Origin: Caprella mutica
Taxonomy: Eukaryota > Arthropoda > Malacostraca > Amphipoda > Caprellidae
Direction: 5' to 3'
Length of the DNA stretch: 64,000 nt
Assembly (NCBI GenBank): GCA_947561585.1
Contig: CANNZV010000328.1
Coordinates: 372,001-436,000, forward strand
The notes beneath the pieces were generated by a model that searched no databases, was not told the DNA's origin, and saw only the letters and a list, made by a program, of their open reading frames with translations. The position numbers and the translations under genes were made by a program. Below are positions 11,311 through 24,039 of this stretch, one piece after another. Numbering within the stretch: position 1 is the first letter of the stretch; the number at the start of each line of letters is the position of its first letter.

Positions 11311-12327
11311 ATCAGTTACTCAGGTGAATTACTTGCTATTTATTCATATAAGGCATTTTAATAGGCATTCCTAATCGTGAACTGTCATTCACTGCATGTT
11401 TTCTAGGAGTTAAAAACCTTCTAAAGTTAACAACAAGATTTCATCGCAGCCGTTACAATACAATGTTATTTATCTATTAATTAAATTGAAATAGTTAATT
11501 TTGAATAATTCATTTTCAATTTTTTAGAATTTATTAGAAGACCTTTTATATTCCTCCCCTTTTAAAAGAAAAACATGTTATCATGTTTTTAATAACCAAA
11601 TATATTATGGTATAAATTCTATTGTTATCTGATAGATTATACAAACATTAAGCTTCAAAATGGAGGTTTTCAACAGATATAGTTTCTTATTCTTTACTTA
11701 CTAAAGATAATAATATTCATTTTAAGATATTCTATCAAACAACAATTTCATTTTATTTCAGCTTGATTTATTTGCTCTGTCTTTATTCGTCTTCTCTCAA
11801 TCATATATTTTTCATTACAGTTCCTTAGAGTTTGTATAATTTCTCTTAATTCGTGGTTGTTAAAAAATAAAATAACAAAAACTTTAAAATTGAATAACGC
11901 AAAGCAACATATTAAAGTTATTGACCGAGTTCAGCAATCACAAATTACGGCAAAATTATTCGTAAATTATCAGTTACGTTTCTTAAAATTTGAGGCTCTA
12001 CTGTAAATGTATTTCAAATCAGTGTATTCGCTTCAAATTGAAAAGCGTAATAGAATTTTCTACGAGTTTTATTGGTCCGAATACACGGCTAGTTCTATTC
12101 GCCCTTCCCCAATCTCTTTCTTTGAATACTAATCTCACAATGAAAACTACAAGGATAGGAATACAGGCTAGTTCTCCCTAAGCAATTTCGCAACACAAAT
12201 CTATTTCATCCTTTATTGATGCACTGATACTATCTCTTCATATACAAAGGAAATGAAATATTCAAATACACAATAGATACTAATATTTACAACGAAAATA
12301 TACTTGTTTATAGTTGCAAAATATTTA

Positions 12328-12419
12328 CAAAACTAGCATTTGATTTCATTCAAAACTAGTATTTGATTTTATTCAAAACTAGTATTTGATTTTATTCAAA
12401 ACTAGTATTTGATTTTATT
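12328..12419. repeat. 23-bp tandem repeat, 4 units
   Basis: Unit CAAAACTAGTATTTGATTTT plus ATT. The first unit differs at two positions and the other three are identical. Confidence 0.85.
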
Positions 12420-13562
12420 CAAATTATTGAGATCATACATGTAAGAATAATAATAAATTATCATGTATGTATAAACTTCACTTAGTTTCTAATTATACAC
12501 TAGTTTTTCAAAGCCATTTACTATTTCTTATTCTACAATACAAAAAACTTCTAATCTATTTACAGTACATATAGATTAGATTATAACGTAGTGAAACTAT
12601 ACCACAATTTATTTCATGATGAATTATGATTAGTATACTCAATTATTTTTTCGTGTGATTTATACTGATAATGGTTATATAAAAGGTCATCTATTTTTGA
12701 CATGCAAGGTTGTACTTCCATATATCGGCCATATTATACAATGGACATAAAATTAACTTAGATGCAATTTAAGGTATGTAGCTATCAATTTGCATATAGA
12801 TACCTTATTTTATGACTCAGACATTTTTTGTTGAATATATACTCTGCGGTATATAGTCACCAATATTCACAATATACAATTGTTTCAGAAAATATTCAAA
12901 TATTTCATTGTAAATTTTAATACATATTCAATTTTAACTGAAAATATATCAGAATTTTCTAAAGTTTTTTAAATTTCAGGAATTGAAAACTAAATATATT
13001 TCTCAATCATAAAACAACATTTAAAAAATATTTGCAATTTTAGATTCATTTTTACGATAAATATTTTTTCATTGATTATAGAATTCACTAACAGAATATT
13101 TTATTATTAGGCCGTTTGCATCATACATAAAAGAGAATTTCTTCAATATAGCTCTAAAGTTTCTTTATATTTTCCAAAACATTATCGAAATAAAACAAAC
13201 GGCATTGGTTTCACTAAAAGGAATATTAAATTAATGAGAAAATATAATTTGTTTGGCATAATATAAAATTGTCATCGAAGAATTTTTATTTGATTTAATC
13301 TTTCAGTTTTGAAATAAACATGAAACATTTCATTATTTCAAAATCTTTAATATAATTTAAATAAACTTTATTTATTAGTAAAAATATAATTTATTTATAT
13401 TTTTAAATAAGATTTGAACTAAATTGTTCTTTAGTGAGATTGGAAAAAAATTATTCTCAATTAGTTTTTGAATGAACTATTTTAATAAGATTTAAAATAA
13501 TTACATCCTTCGGTGTCTTAATTATTCTTTTAAAAAAATATGTATTTCTTTCTTTAAAATAG
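12420..13562. other. Very AT-rich non-coding stretch
   Basis: Long A/T runs and stop codons in all frames. The TATAGTCACC words here and near 18.2 kb may be remnants of a shared repeat. Confidence 0.45.
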
Positions 13563-13763
13563 GTGTTTTCTGATGAATTGATCACTCTAGAGTTATACTG
13601 TAATATATCAATCGAAACTTCAAAATCTGAATCATTTAGCCTATTTAATTCATCTGATTGTCAGACAAAGTTTCCAGTTCTACCAACCAACATTGAAGAA
13701 AAACTGTGTTTAAATTCCCCAATGTTACCAGTTTTAGGACACTGCAGAGAGCAGAGTTCATGA
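13563..13763 (+). CDS. Possible C-terminal exon, unrecognised
   Basis: A pyrimidine-rich acceptor (TTTCTTTCTTTAAAATAG, ending at 13562) precedes 66 codons and TGA. The product begins VFSDELITLELYCNISIE and continues Ser-rich to LPVLGHCREQSS. No initiator ATG is needed if it is a terminal exon in phase 0. It has six Cys and no recognisable domain. Chance remains possible, since upstream and downstream sequence is featureless. Confidence 0.33.
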   Translation: MFSDELITLELYCNISIETSKSESFSLFNSSDCQTKFPVLPTNIEEKLCLNSPMLPVLGHCREQSS

Positions 13764-15502
13764 AGAATGCAATTTTAGAGTCAAGTCTCTCTCGTCTAAA
13801 CTTCACTGGAGAAACTCTAAGAGGCCGTTAGAGGAAATGAACTTCATTAGATGGAAAATTGGATTTAGAATCTAAATTGTAGTATATAGAAAATGCATGG
13901 TGGTTAGATAGAACGATATGTTGGGTATTATACACTGTCTTATGCATGCAAGTATGTGCATCATATTGCACTTTGAGTGAAGTTTAATGGAAGTGTCCGC
14001 CAAAAATGCAATCTTTTAAAACATGGAAGTAAAAATGAGTAGTAAGTGTCAAGAGAGTAAGAAAATTTACCGATCGAATTGTAATAATTTATTTTTGTCA
14101 TGTAGCAAAAGTATTTTAATAATGATGAAGAAATATGAAAACATTACGATATTTAAAAAAAAAAATTGTGATGTAATATTCTTGCGGTCCAATGAAGATA
14201 TTACGAAATAAGTAGAACAAGTAAAACTTACTTTTTTAAATTATATCATTTACAATGATATTTTTCATTAACAATAATTACTTGGATTTATATATCCAAT
14301 AGGTTTTTTTTCCTTTTATTCCAGTGACTCCCTTATCAATGAAAATATTATCTACTTTCAACTAAATTAAAACAATAGATCATATTTTCAGTATAAAACT
14401 AATTTTATTATTCAATTAATTAAACTAAATCAAACAATCAATCAACCATCAATGGGATTACTTTTTGTATTGGCCTCTGGATATTAAAATAAAAACTTTT
14501 TTCCGAAGTCCCTCATGAATTCTAAGAGCTGGAATCAAAAGCCACGTAGATTGATATTTAATGAGAAAGTCCTGATAAATTCAGACGATCACTCGACAGT
14601 AATCAGTTCGATCTTTGCTACGCCAAAAAAAGCATTTCTTTCGATAGCGATTCGTTGACGGCAAAACAAGTTTTTTGGCGATAGGAATCTATAGGTATAG
14701 AAATTGGATTTCTCTTTGATTTTTTTTTGTTTTATGTGCCATGTAGTAAGAAACGAATCATTGATGTTATAAAAGCTTCACAGACTGTTATCTGAATTCA
14801 TATCAATTTCATTTAAAATGTGCATAAATTTATGAAATAGGGAATAAATAAATCACAGAAACCGAATTTAAAATATTAGTTAACAAATTATTAGCTGTTA
14901 AACTATGAAACTATGAGAAAAAATCACAGTGAATCATTTCTTTGAAAAAAAAATTGTTCGTTAAAATAATAGTAGGTACAAGTCATTTTTTAATCTCTTG
15001 AATATAATTAATATTTATTATAATTATTTAATCTGAAGCAACATTATTCCAGTTCTAAATGTTCAAGAATTTATTTAGAAGTTTGGAGACATTATCAAGG
15101 TCAAACAATAATCATTTAATTATAATTCATTTTAAATGAAATTGTTAATAATAAATAATTTTACCAAGAGCACTGCATTTAAATCAATTAATATTCTTAA
15201 TTGTTACTGAATATTATTGTTCACATTTGACAGTCCGCAAATAATTTAAATGAAATCTTGGCATAATAAGTTATTTCTCAATATAATAGATGAGCATATA
15301 TTTAAATATGTATATAATGCATAATATAATACATTATATCTTCAGAGCAAATAAATCAAAATATGTCTCTTACACTTGATGTAAAATTTCATTAATTTTT
15401 TTTTAATAATCATTTATTAATTGATAGTATTACAATGAATCTAATATTTCAATCCATATTTTGTCTTCAGATCCCCTCACCCCCTCCTCGTATTTATTAA
15501 GA
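13764..15502. other. AT-rich non-coding stretch
   Basis: No gene is seen. A short frame at 14023-14211 (+) is Lys/Asn/Ile-rich as expected from base composition alone. An exon-like segment at 15471-15522 is discussed under rejected items. Confidence 0.45.
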
Positions 15503-15829
15503 CTCGGACTTATGACAATCAAGTAAGTGTGGAACATGTCTCGCATTTATTTCACTTGGTATAGAAATTTTTAGAGGTAGCATTGGTAGTTTGGTTAGTC
15601 GTTTCAGTTAACCTGTTTTCGTCGTAAAGTAAAACTAATTGTTTGTTAAATAACTTATATTACTTACTATAACATTATTTATAATCTAGACCACTTGCAT
15701 AAGTTACGGCGAAAACAACTACACTGAATTGTCCAACCAAATAACAAAGTTCCCCCTAAAATATTATCTGTATCTGGTGAAATAAAAGCGAGGCATGTCC
15801 GACACATAATCGATTGTCATAAGTCTGAG
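15503..15829. mobile_element. Foldback (palindromic) element, about 327 bp
   Basis: The left arm starts CTCGGACTTATGACAATC and the right arm ends with its inverse (GATTGTCATAAGTCTGAG). Pairing continues inward: CATGTCTCGCATTTATTTCAC with GTGAAATAAAAGCGAGGCATG (one base trimmed each), TTGGTTAGTCGTTTCAGT with its inverse, and GTTTTCGTCGTAA with TTACGGCGAAAAC. Both arms are about 130-150 bp. Confidence 0.7.
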
Positions 15830-17264
15830 ATGTAATAATAGCGGGTTATGCCTGAATTGACCGAAAATTGGTTCGGACCTCCAGTTTCAATTTAAGATTA
15901 AGCGCCACTTCATTACTTAAATTTTGAATAAGTAATGATTACCTATTTCGAATTTGTGTTAGACTACAAAAGGAAAATTAAGGTAGGAATAGTTATATGA
16001 ATAATTTAATTAATAAATTAGAGTTTCCTATAAGAAAAAGAATGATCTCAATGTTAAGTTAAGATGATAAAATGATTTATTGTGGTAGAGTAACAAATAC
16101 ATTTTCGGACAATCAGAGTATCCAAAATGGTCATGAAACAATCTTAATTCTAGGAATTTAAAATTGAACTATCATGTCCTGTGTCAACAGCCACTATCCG
16201 AGTACTGCGAGTGTCTTAATTCTCTTCAGAATGAATAGTAATTGTAAAGACATTACAATACTGATTCATTCTGCATGACTCAAAATTCCTAAATAGAAAA
16301 TCACTGAATTCACCTGATGAGAATTCGAGTGTTCTCTTGTGTAGATTTTGAGCCTCGAAAGTGAAGTAAAAATTAGGCTTATGAGAGCAAATCCTCCGGG
16401 CAGAGCCTTGTCATTAGACTGAATATTTAATGAGGAGAGAGACTTTGAAAACATCTGATGCTATGAGATCTTGATATTCCTTCTAAAGGGATATCAAGAT
16501 TGCTTTGACTGGATGTGAGTAAACCTGCAATGAAAACATTAAAGGAGATGAGAATAGGATTGAACTCTTAATTAGGGAAACTAGATCTCAAATTGAAGGG
16601 CAGATATGATAGCAGACTTTCCTATATTTTAAGAATTTTCATACGTCATATCGGATGGATGAATTGATAAATCCTTTACTCACAATTCTTACTGAATCTA
16701 CAATTATTATCAGTGGGTAAATAATCTATTGAACGAAAATAATCTATTGAAAGCAATAATTATCAGCGAGGACAGAATCTATTGGACGATAGACTCTTTA
16801 CTCATAAATGTTAAATAAAAAAATTACCCCTTTTGGCTATCAATTCAAGATTTAATGATGATTCCTAAAATTCAGGCAATTTCAATATATTAGTTTAAAT
16901 CCTGTTCCAATGGTAGTTTATAATGATTATTCTAACTGTTTAAATTGAATTCTTTAAAAAGATAGGGAAATTATACGGATTCAATATTATAGTTTCCTGA
17001 CTATCTCCCATATCTGATACAAAAAAATCCTATTCCTAAATTTTAATTTATTTGATAACCTTTAACAATTAGAAATCCTTATAATATGAACATTACATTT
17101 TGAATAGTAAATGCCTAAATAGAACGAATTTAACTGTCCGATCGTCGACAGCCATATACAGTTATACACTTTAAACAATGCAATTCTATTGAAATAGTTC
17201 CTGCACAATGTAGTTCCCCACGTTATATATAATTTGCGAGGCCATAAATATAGCAATTTGCATA
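15830..17264. other. Non-coding stretch with one strong hairpin
   Basis: A stem-loop at 16468-16503 has ATCTTGATAT paired with ATATCAAGAT plus inner pairs. A fragment near 16188-16218 (CCACTATCCGAGTACTGCGA) resembles the end of the small elements at 60.4 and 62.8 kb. The short open frames at 16266-16454 and 17062-17256 (-) carry no recognisable motif. Confidence 0.45.
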
Positions 17265-17420
17265 TTGAATTCGAGACGCAAATTGCAGTCCAATAAGATT
17301 GATGGCGAGGATGTTAGAGCGGGACGTATTATTGGATTTCAAATAGTTTATCTTCGCTATTTCATTGGCAGGAGATGAAAGAGTTGTACTCCAGAGTGTG
17401 ATATGCCATTCTGTGCCTCG
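17265..17420. promoter_or_regulatory. Composition island, possible regulatory element
   Basis: Balanced, unrepetitive sequence (GGCGAGGATGTTAGAGCGGG, TTATCTTCGCTATTTCATTG) stands out from AT-rich neighbours. It is stop-rich in all frames, so an exon is unlikely. Conservation could reveal an enhancer. Confidence 0.2.
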
Positions 17421-18433
17421 AATATAATTCTTATAATCAGCCTTGATGGCATAATGTATCAGAATGATTAATAATATTCGATATCATATTCTTGGATATG
17501 ATTGATACCAGCTTGCAGAATATGGGACATTTTTATAATGTGTGTATAAACAATCCTTAAAGTTACGTTAAACTTGAATTTGTTGTGCTTAGAACAAAAC
17601 CGAAAAAAGTGTATTTCTTGGAGAATACTCTACCAGTTTCTGCAGCCTGGTATAGATTTTTATATACCAATTATATTTTGTATCGTGTAGGAAGTGGCAA
17701 AAACAATTATACATAAAATAAACTATGCACACTTTATTGAAAAAAAGATACAATGTAGTAATAACTGAACTCGATTAATTGAATGTTGAGTTAATAACAT
17801 TTATTTAATACATTTACATTAAGGAAATATAGCACTTTGATCAAGCAGGGTATAAAGTTCAAAGAATTTATTGTGATATAATATTGAAATTACTGTTATA
17901 TTTACATCAATTATAGTATTGTAAGAGCGGAATTAATTACATTTGAATAAATTATCATGACTAAAGAGAAAGAAAATGTATTACTGTTCAATGAGAAAGA
18001 AAGTGTAATCAATTTCCAGCGATCTATTAATTGCTTTATAGTTCCATTCAATTATAAATTCTTCGATACAGCGAACAATTTATTTACACAATATCGTCTA
18101 TAAAAAAATAGTAACATTACTACCTGTACATATCGTACCGTGAAGTCAACGACATGCATCATGATGTACAATATATATCGTTCAATAACCGACTATAATA
18201 ATTAATAAACATCAGCATTATTATCTGTGAATATTGAACCGTATAGTCACCGATATATATAATGATAAATTGATGATAAACATCTCCCTACCATAACTTT
18301 TTATACAATATGTGTCTCATATTTATGAAATCTTATTACCTACTTCAATCAGGATGAATATAATATATTTGTATTTCTTTGGATAACGTATCACTTTGGT
18401 ATATAATATTTATATCCCTTTGGTATCTTATAG
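17421..18433. other. AT-rich stretch with a diverged repeat pair
   Basis: Two related stretches near 18112-18165 and 18214-18270 share an order of CATTA-TA-CTGT, ACCGT and AGTCA-CGA. No gene is seen. Confidence 0.4.
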
Positions 18434-18549
18434 ACTGTGGAGACGAAGGAGAAATCTTCTTCTTGGATGACTTTCAGAAAAAGGATTTTAATAGAAGAGA
18501 TTCGTGCCAAAGTTTGGAATTTATTAGACGCGACTGGCAGAAATTATGA
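18434..18549 (+). CDS. Probable C-terminal exon, unrecognised
   Basis: The acceptor CCCTTTGGTATCTTATAG ends at 18433. After two bases the frame reads CGDEGEIFFLDDFQKKDFNR, then RDSCQSLEFIRRDWQKL and TGA (18547-18549). The peptide is strongly charged, unlike the Asn/Ile/Lys/Tyr background of translated AT-rich DNA, which favours real coding. Overlapping AATAAA signals at 18729-18738, about 180 bp past the stop, fit a 3' end. The longer ATG frame overlapping it (18437-18712) is in another frame and looks spurious. I do not recognise the family and no partner exon was found. Confidence 0.45.
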
Positions 18550-18728
18550 TTCACTTCACAAGTTATTATATTTCCAAAGTGCCAATTTAGTTTATTTATT
18601 ACTTAATGTTTTAAGATTTGTAGATATATATATCTCGGTAGTTAATTTTAGTACAAATTTAATCGATTATTGTTCAGCAGAAATATATTCCGGAATTATT
18701 TTAAAAAATTAGCTTAAATATATGAATG

Positions 18729-18738
18729 AATAAATAAA
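18729..18738 (+). terminator. Possible polyadenylation signal
   Basis: Two overlapping AATAAA hexamers lie about 180 bp after the stop of the exon candidate at 18434-18549. Such hexamers are frequent by chance in AT-rich DNA. Confidence 0.3.
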
Positions 18739-18749
18739 GATATGAATAA

Positions 18750-19320
18750 CTGATTAAAGAAGCTCTACGAACTAAGTAAATATGTAAAAACATTTAACAA
18801 ATTTGAACATTAAAAATAGTTATTTAGTGCTTTAATCATTGTTGAACCCACGATAAAATTCCCACTGGGAGTTACATCTGGCAGGTATACATAATAATTA
18901 TGTACTCTTATAATATTCTCAAAATACTATAATGTTCATTATAATGGAAAATGTCAGTTCAATTAATTAACCATGAATCTGAGCCTACGATTTATCATGC
19001 AGCCAACAAATTAGTAATTAATTACTTGTGTGATAAAGTTGATGTTAATTGCAGTGACATTTAAAGGATATGCACTGAATGATATGTTACTTCTCACTTA
19101 AAGCGAGATAATCCTTTATACTGATAGAAGAGAAAAATTAATTACATAATACTACATCAGAGCGTAAATAATAACACTTTTTTAATTAGATATTAGACAT
19201 ATGGTTATTTTTCAAGTTATTATGTATATGGAAAAGCAGATTTATATATTCTATTCTTCTTCTGAAGATTTGGATTATCCATAGTGGAGTATTGATGACT
19301 TTGCTGGCTTCTGAAAGTTT
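18750..19320. other. AT-rich non-coding stretch
   Basis: Nothing supported is seen before the 40-bp array begins. Confidence 0.5.
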
Positions 19321-20520
19321 AATATTAACGATATTTCGATCTGTTTTCTTAGATCGTTTTAATAATAACGATATTTCGATCTGTTTTCTTAGATCGTTTT
19401 AATAATAACGATATTTCGATCTGTTTTCTTAGATCGTTTTAATAATAACGGTATTTCGATCTGTTTTCTTAGATCGTTTTAATAATAACGATATTTCGAT
19501 CTGTTTTCTTAGATCGTTTTAATAATAACGATATTTCGATCTGTTTTCTTAGATCGTTTCAATAATAACGATATTTCGATCTGTTTTCTTAGATCGTTTT
19601 AATAATAACGATATTTCGATCTGTTTTCTTAGATCGTTTTAATAATAACGATATTTCGATCTGTTTTCTTAGATCGTTTCAATAATAACGATATTTCGAT
19701 CTGTTTTCTTAGATCGTTTTAATAATAACGATATTTCGATCTGTTTTCTTAGATCGTTTTAATAATAACGATATTTCGATCTGTTTTCTTAGATCGTTTT
19801 AATAATAACGATATTTCGATCTGTTTTCTTAGATCGTTTTAATAATAACGATATTTCGATCTGTTTTCTTAGATCGTTTTAATAATAACGATATTTCGAT
19901 CTGTTTTCTTAGATCGTTTTAATAATAACGATATTTCGATCTGTTTTCTTAGATCGTTTTAATAATAACGATATTTCGATCTGTTTTCTTAGATCGTTTT
20001 AATAATAACGATATTTCGATCTGTTTTCTTAGATCGTTTTAATAATAACGATATTTCGATCTGTTTTCTTAGATCGTTTTAATAATAACGATATTTCGAT
20101 CTGTTTTCTTAGATCGTTTTAATAATAACGATATTTCGATCTGTTTTCTTAGATCGTTTTAATAATAACGATATTTCGATCTGTTTTCTTAGATCGTTTT
20201 AATAATAACGATATTTCGATCTGTTTTCTTAGATCGTTTTAATAATAACGATATTTCGATCTGTTTTCTTAGATCGTTTTAATAATAACGATATTTCGAT
20301 CTGTTTTCTTAGATCGTTTTAATAATAACGATATTTCGATCTGTTTTCTTAGATCGTTTTAATAATAACGATATTTCGATCTGTTTTCTTAGATCGTTTT
20401 AATAATAACGATATTTCGATCTGTTTTCTTAGATCGTTTTAATAATAACGATATTTCGATCTGTTTTCTTAGATCGTTTTAATAATAACGGTATTTCGAT
20501 CTGTTTTCTTAGATCGTTTT
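19321..20520. repeat. 40-bp tandem array, 30 units, nearly identical
   Basis: The unit is AATAATAACGATATTTCGAT followed by CTGTTTTCTTAGATCGTTTT. Thirty units occupy exactly 1200 bp. Only scattered single changes are visible (GGTATT at two units, a final C at two units, AATATT in the first). Each unit contains CGATCT-N8-AGATCG, a 6-bp inverted repeat with an 8-nt loop. Confidence 0.97.
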
Positions 20521-20728
20521 AATAATAATAATTACATAGAGAAATTCTATTCTATTAAATTTTGGAAAAAATAGATCAAAGAACTATTTTTTCAAAACAC
20601 CAAATTATTCTCCAGCGTCAATAATATACCAATTCTGCAGACTATATGCTTTATTAGTTGGTCTGTAAAGTGCTTTAGATACATGAAATATGCTCCAGCA
20701 TCAATGATATATCAATTGATAATAATTA

Positions 20729-20898
20729 GGACTGTGACAATATCCGTTTAAAATCACAGATCTTAAGAATATCATAGACGAAATGAAATGGCATCGAATG
20801 CTATATACAGCAGGTATAGAAATATTGAATATTGATTAATTTAATCCGTTTATTATATTTTCAGGATCTATGATTTTAAACGCATATTGTCACAATCC
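20729..20898. mobile_element. Short TIR element with TA flanks
   Basis: GGACTGTGACAATATCCGTT and AACGCATATTGTCACAATCC are inverted, with TA at 20727-20728 and 20899-20900. It is the same family as 9166-9320 (shared AAATGG(C/T)ATCGAATGCTATA core). TA duplication suggests the Tc1/mariner superfamily. Confidence 0.7.
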
Positions 20899-20900
20899 TA

Positions 20901-22257
20901 TTAATGATATACCAATATACTTCAATATATGCATTATAGGATGGTAACTAATGTACTTCAACTCAACATTCAGTTCACAGCATTAGAAGTTAGAAGGAAC
21001 TTCTACTGCTGTGGTTCGACTAATAACAACTGAAGGGACAATAATTAAGTTCTGGAACTGAAGGACTGTAAGCTCCAGATGTGATAATTATGGAAGGGAT
21101 ACCTACTCATGGAAATATGAAATTTTTACCTATGCATGTATTCAAGCTAAAAGATTTATCATTTCATTTCAGAATAAATGTTAAGTAAAATTAAGACCTT
21201 CCTCCCCACGTTTACAAAATTACTGAAATTTATGAAACGTTAGCTAAAAAAAATATATGAAAATTCAATAGAAAGAATATCCTATCTGAATCCTTGAATT
21301 ATCCTATAATAATTCAGGATCTATGCTAAATTTATTTATATAATATCCTTATTCAATTTGGAAGGAAATATTCAAGTTCAATTCAAGAGATATCGCATTT
21401 CAATCCAAGAGAATTCAATCCAAATTTTCTGCATGAAGTTATTTAAAAAATTATATATACATTTGAAGTATAATATACATAAAGTCACCGAATGTTAAAC
21501 CGCCTGTTGCTAAATATTAAGGCATAGATAATATTAACAATTCCTAGTTAAATGAAACTTTCTAATAGAACATCTTGTCTAAGTTTCGAACCTGTCGGAA
21601 TTGGAACATCGTATTTCAATTAATCCAAAAGTTTTTGGAACATTTCATTTCAGATGGTTCAGACCAGGTAGGTAGCTTCTTATTTTGATTTCGAAAAATC
21701 ATAGTCAAATTATAACTGTATTTCTATATCGAAAAATAATGTTTATATTAATATTGTATATCTATTTCTAAATATCGTTTTTAAATTATCTTTGTAATAA
21801 TTGAAAATTTATATTTATTTAAAATTGCATTTCAATTTAGAAACATGAATCATCCTATCTTCTGATATTAATGAATAAGAGCAGAAAAATACGACTTTTA
21901 CATAATCTATAAAATTGATATATTTATACCAAACATCATAATATTAAAATTATTAATATAATATTTCTGAAATAAGGAAAAGAATATCAATTATAAATTA
22001 TGACTTGGATTTTTTTATCACAGTCTATATTAGCTATATTCTAACATATTAATTATTAGTTTGATCTTGTATTTTATTTATAATAAAGTAAATATTAACA
22101 GCTGTTACAATATTAGTTAATATTAAAATATAACTATTAATTATAATAAGGAAAAGTGCCGTATATTGAATAAGATGCTCTAATATATTATAGCAATATA
22201 TTATTTATTAAATATATAGTTTCCGTTAAATTAATATGCTAGGATTTTTTTATTCAT
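20901..22257. other. AT-rich non-coding stretch
   Basis: No gene is seen. A 14-nt segment with splice-like borders at 21654-21667 is too short to call. Confidence 0.45.
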
Positions 22258-22295
22258 AAATGTAGGACGCCTTATTAATAAGACGTCCTACATTT
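22258..22295. repeat. 38-bp near-perfect palindrome
   Basis: Two 19-bp arms meet with no spacer. The left arm is AAATGTAGGACGCCTTATT; the right arm is its exact inverse except for one base. The sequence could extrude as a cruciform or fold as a hairpin in RNA. Confidence 0.85.
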
Positions 22296-23372
22296 CTATA
22301 ATAATTCTGAAATAAAAAATAAAACACTATATAATGTTAAAACTAAACACTATATAAGTATATATACTATAAATGCCTTACTACATTTCTCAAACTCCTG
22401 TTTCAAATATTTTATTTTTTCTTGACATTGGAGCAAGATTTTAAAAGTGGAAATAGTTTGAAGACTGTTCGAAGGTTTTTATTTTTACTTCTGGCACAAG
22501 AATAAGAAAAGTCTTGTACTTTTACAAGCTGCGGAATACGCACCTTCTTTTGTTGCTGAAATTTTAATTATTTCTTATTTGTTGCTTAAGAAAATGCAAG
22601 AGAAACAATTCTTTAAAGAACTCTTATTTGAAACCAGATGTAAAAATTTATTGAACTATCTATAGATATTCCAGTTAATAGTTACAAATAAACAATCTGG
22701 TTCTTTAGAATATACAGTTGATTTATTTATTTTAAGTATTACTTGATTTGACTAAACAATCTGGAAAGGAATCAGGGTATAAAAAGAATAAGGATAACGA
22801 TAAGGATTTTATTGAAGAAAAAAAGCACAAAATACAAATTTCATCAAGCCCTTTTATAATTTTTCGTATCGGTTTATTTGCACTGTATTTTTAAACGTAA
22901 AACTATCAGACCTATATGAATTTCTACCATTAGTATATAGTATAAGTTTCTTTATATAAGTTTCGGTAAATAGAAATTTTGTAAATGTTCGTTTTTTGAC
23001 TTTTTTCTTAAAATTAATTGAAAACAAAAATTCTCTTGAAAAGAAATATTTGATCATTTTAAAAACAATATTTTTGTCGTAAAACTAACAACATCTTCAT
23101 GTGATATATCTGAGGCAATGGCAACAAACTGGAATATTCTTCACTACCTAGATTCTAAGGAATATCATTTCCAGTGACATAAATAGGAGAGAAAGGTTCT
23201 TTTTAAACTTCCTGTTCTGCAATAATTAAATAAAAATTATATACAATGGTAAAATTTTATGCAAGGATTTGCGAGATTTATTTATGGCGATTTTAGATAA
23301 CAATAATGAAAATTGTTATTACTGATAAGAACGAACGAAAACGAAAAATAGGAATGATTAATAATTAAATTT
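22296..23372. other. Non-coding stretch with a diverged repeat body
   Basis: 22785-22862 resembles the interior of the word-ended element at 10.1-11.0 kb. No word clusters were found at its own borders. The open frame at 22854-23057 (-) is AT-driven. Confidence 0.4.
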
Positions 23373-23790
23373 AGGATGAGTTTAACGTCTGCTACGGAAC
23401 CGAAGCCCACATCGCTGATGTCAAAAGGAAACTAAGTACAAGGGACTGGAAGAAGCAGTCAGAAAGAAAAGAGGCTCAGTGAACAAAGAAACCTACCACC
23501 GTCGATGATTGACAATGCTCATGGATACAAAGAAGCTACTCCGCGAATGTATTAACTTACCAAGTAAGAATTCAAGCAGGTGGCTGCACTCATGGATTGA
23601 AGAGGAAAATGAAGAGGTGATATTTAATGAAGCCTATAATGAGACTACCTAACAACAAATCTTAAACCTCATAGTTGAAGAGCATAACCCTATACGCTAT
23701 TCTCTGAAACTGCAAGTAGCGTTAAAAAACGATGAAAACAGTATAAATAAAAATATAAATTTATAATCCAAATGACAGCAGTTCGGTGAA
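23373..23790 (+). repeat. Dispersed repeat copy A with coding-like relics
   Basis: Matches 34897-35375 in order: GTTTAACGTCTG/GTTAAACGTCTG, ATCGCTGA(T/C)(G/A)TCAAAAGGAAA, AGAAAGAAAAGAGGCTC, GGTGGCTGC, GAAATGAAGAGGTGATA, AACTGCAAGTAGCG and TAATCCAAAT. Translated pieces such as IADVKRKL and RWLHSWIEEENEEVI look like decayed protein, broken by stops in both copies. The source family is unknown. Confidence 0.6.
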
Positions 23791-24039
23791 CAAGGGACAC
23801 CACCCTCCTTTTTTCTCTCTCACTCATTCCACCCTCAGCATAGTTCATAGGCAATAGTACTTAACGTTCAAAAATATTTCATAATTGTTTTTTCTTTATC
23901 AAGTATTCAACTTGAAAGATAATCATATTATTATTCTGCTTGTTAGTTCGCACATGTGTTACGCTCAGATAATCGATATCTTAATAAGACAAAAAATTGA
24001 CACAAATTAAGACAATTTTTTTTGACAAATCTAAAAGTC

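Noticed and set aside
15471..15522. 52-bp segment with TTTTGTCTTCAG acceptor and GTAAGT donor
   Set aside because: Its 3' part and donor lie in the terminal repeat of the foldback at 15503-15829, and the mirrored arm shows the sequence belongs to the transposon.
19321..20520. CRISPR-like regular array
   Set aside because: Units are contiguous and identical throughout with no unique spacers, and the context is eukaryotic.
21654..21667. 14-nt microexon ATGGTTCAGACCAG between CAG and GTAGGT
   Set aside because: Too short to judge without transcripts; similar borders arise by chance in 64 kb.
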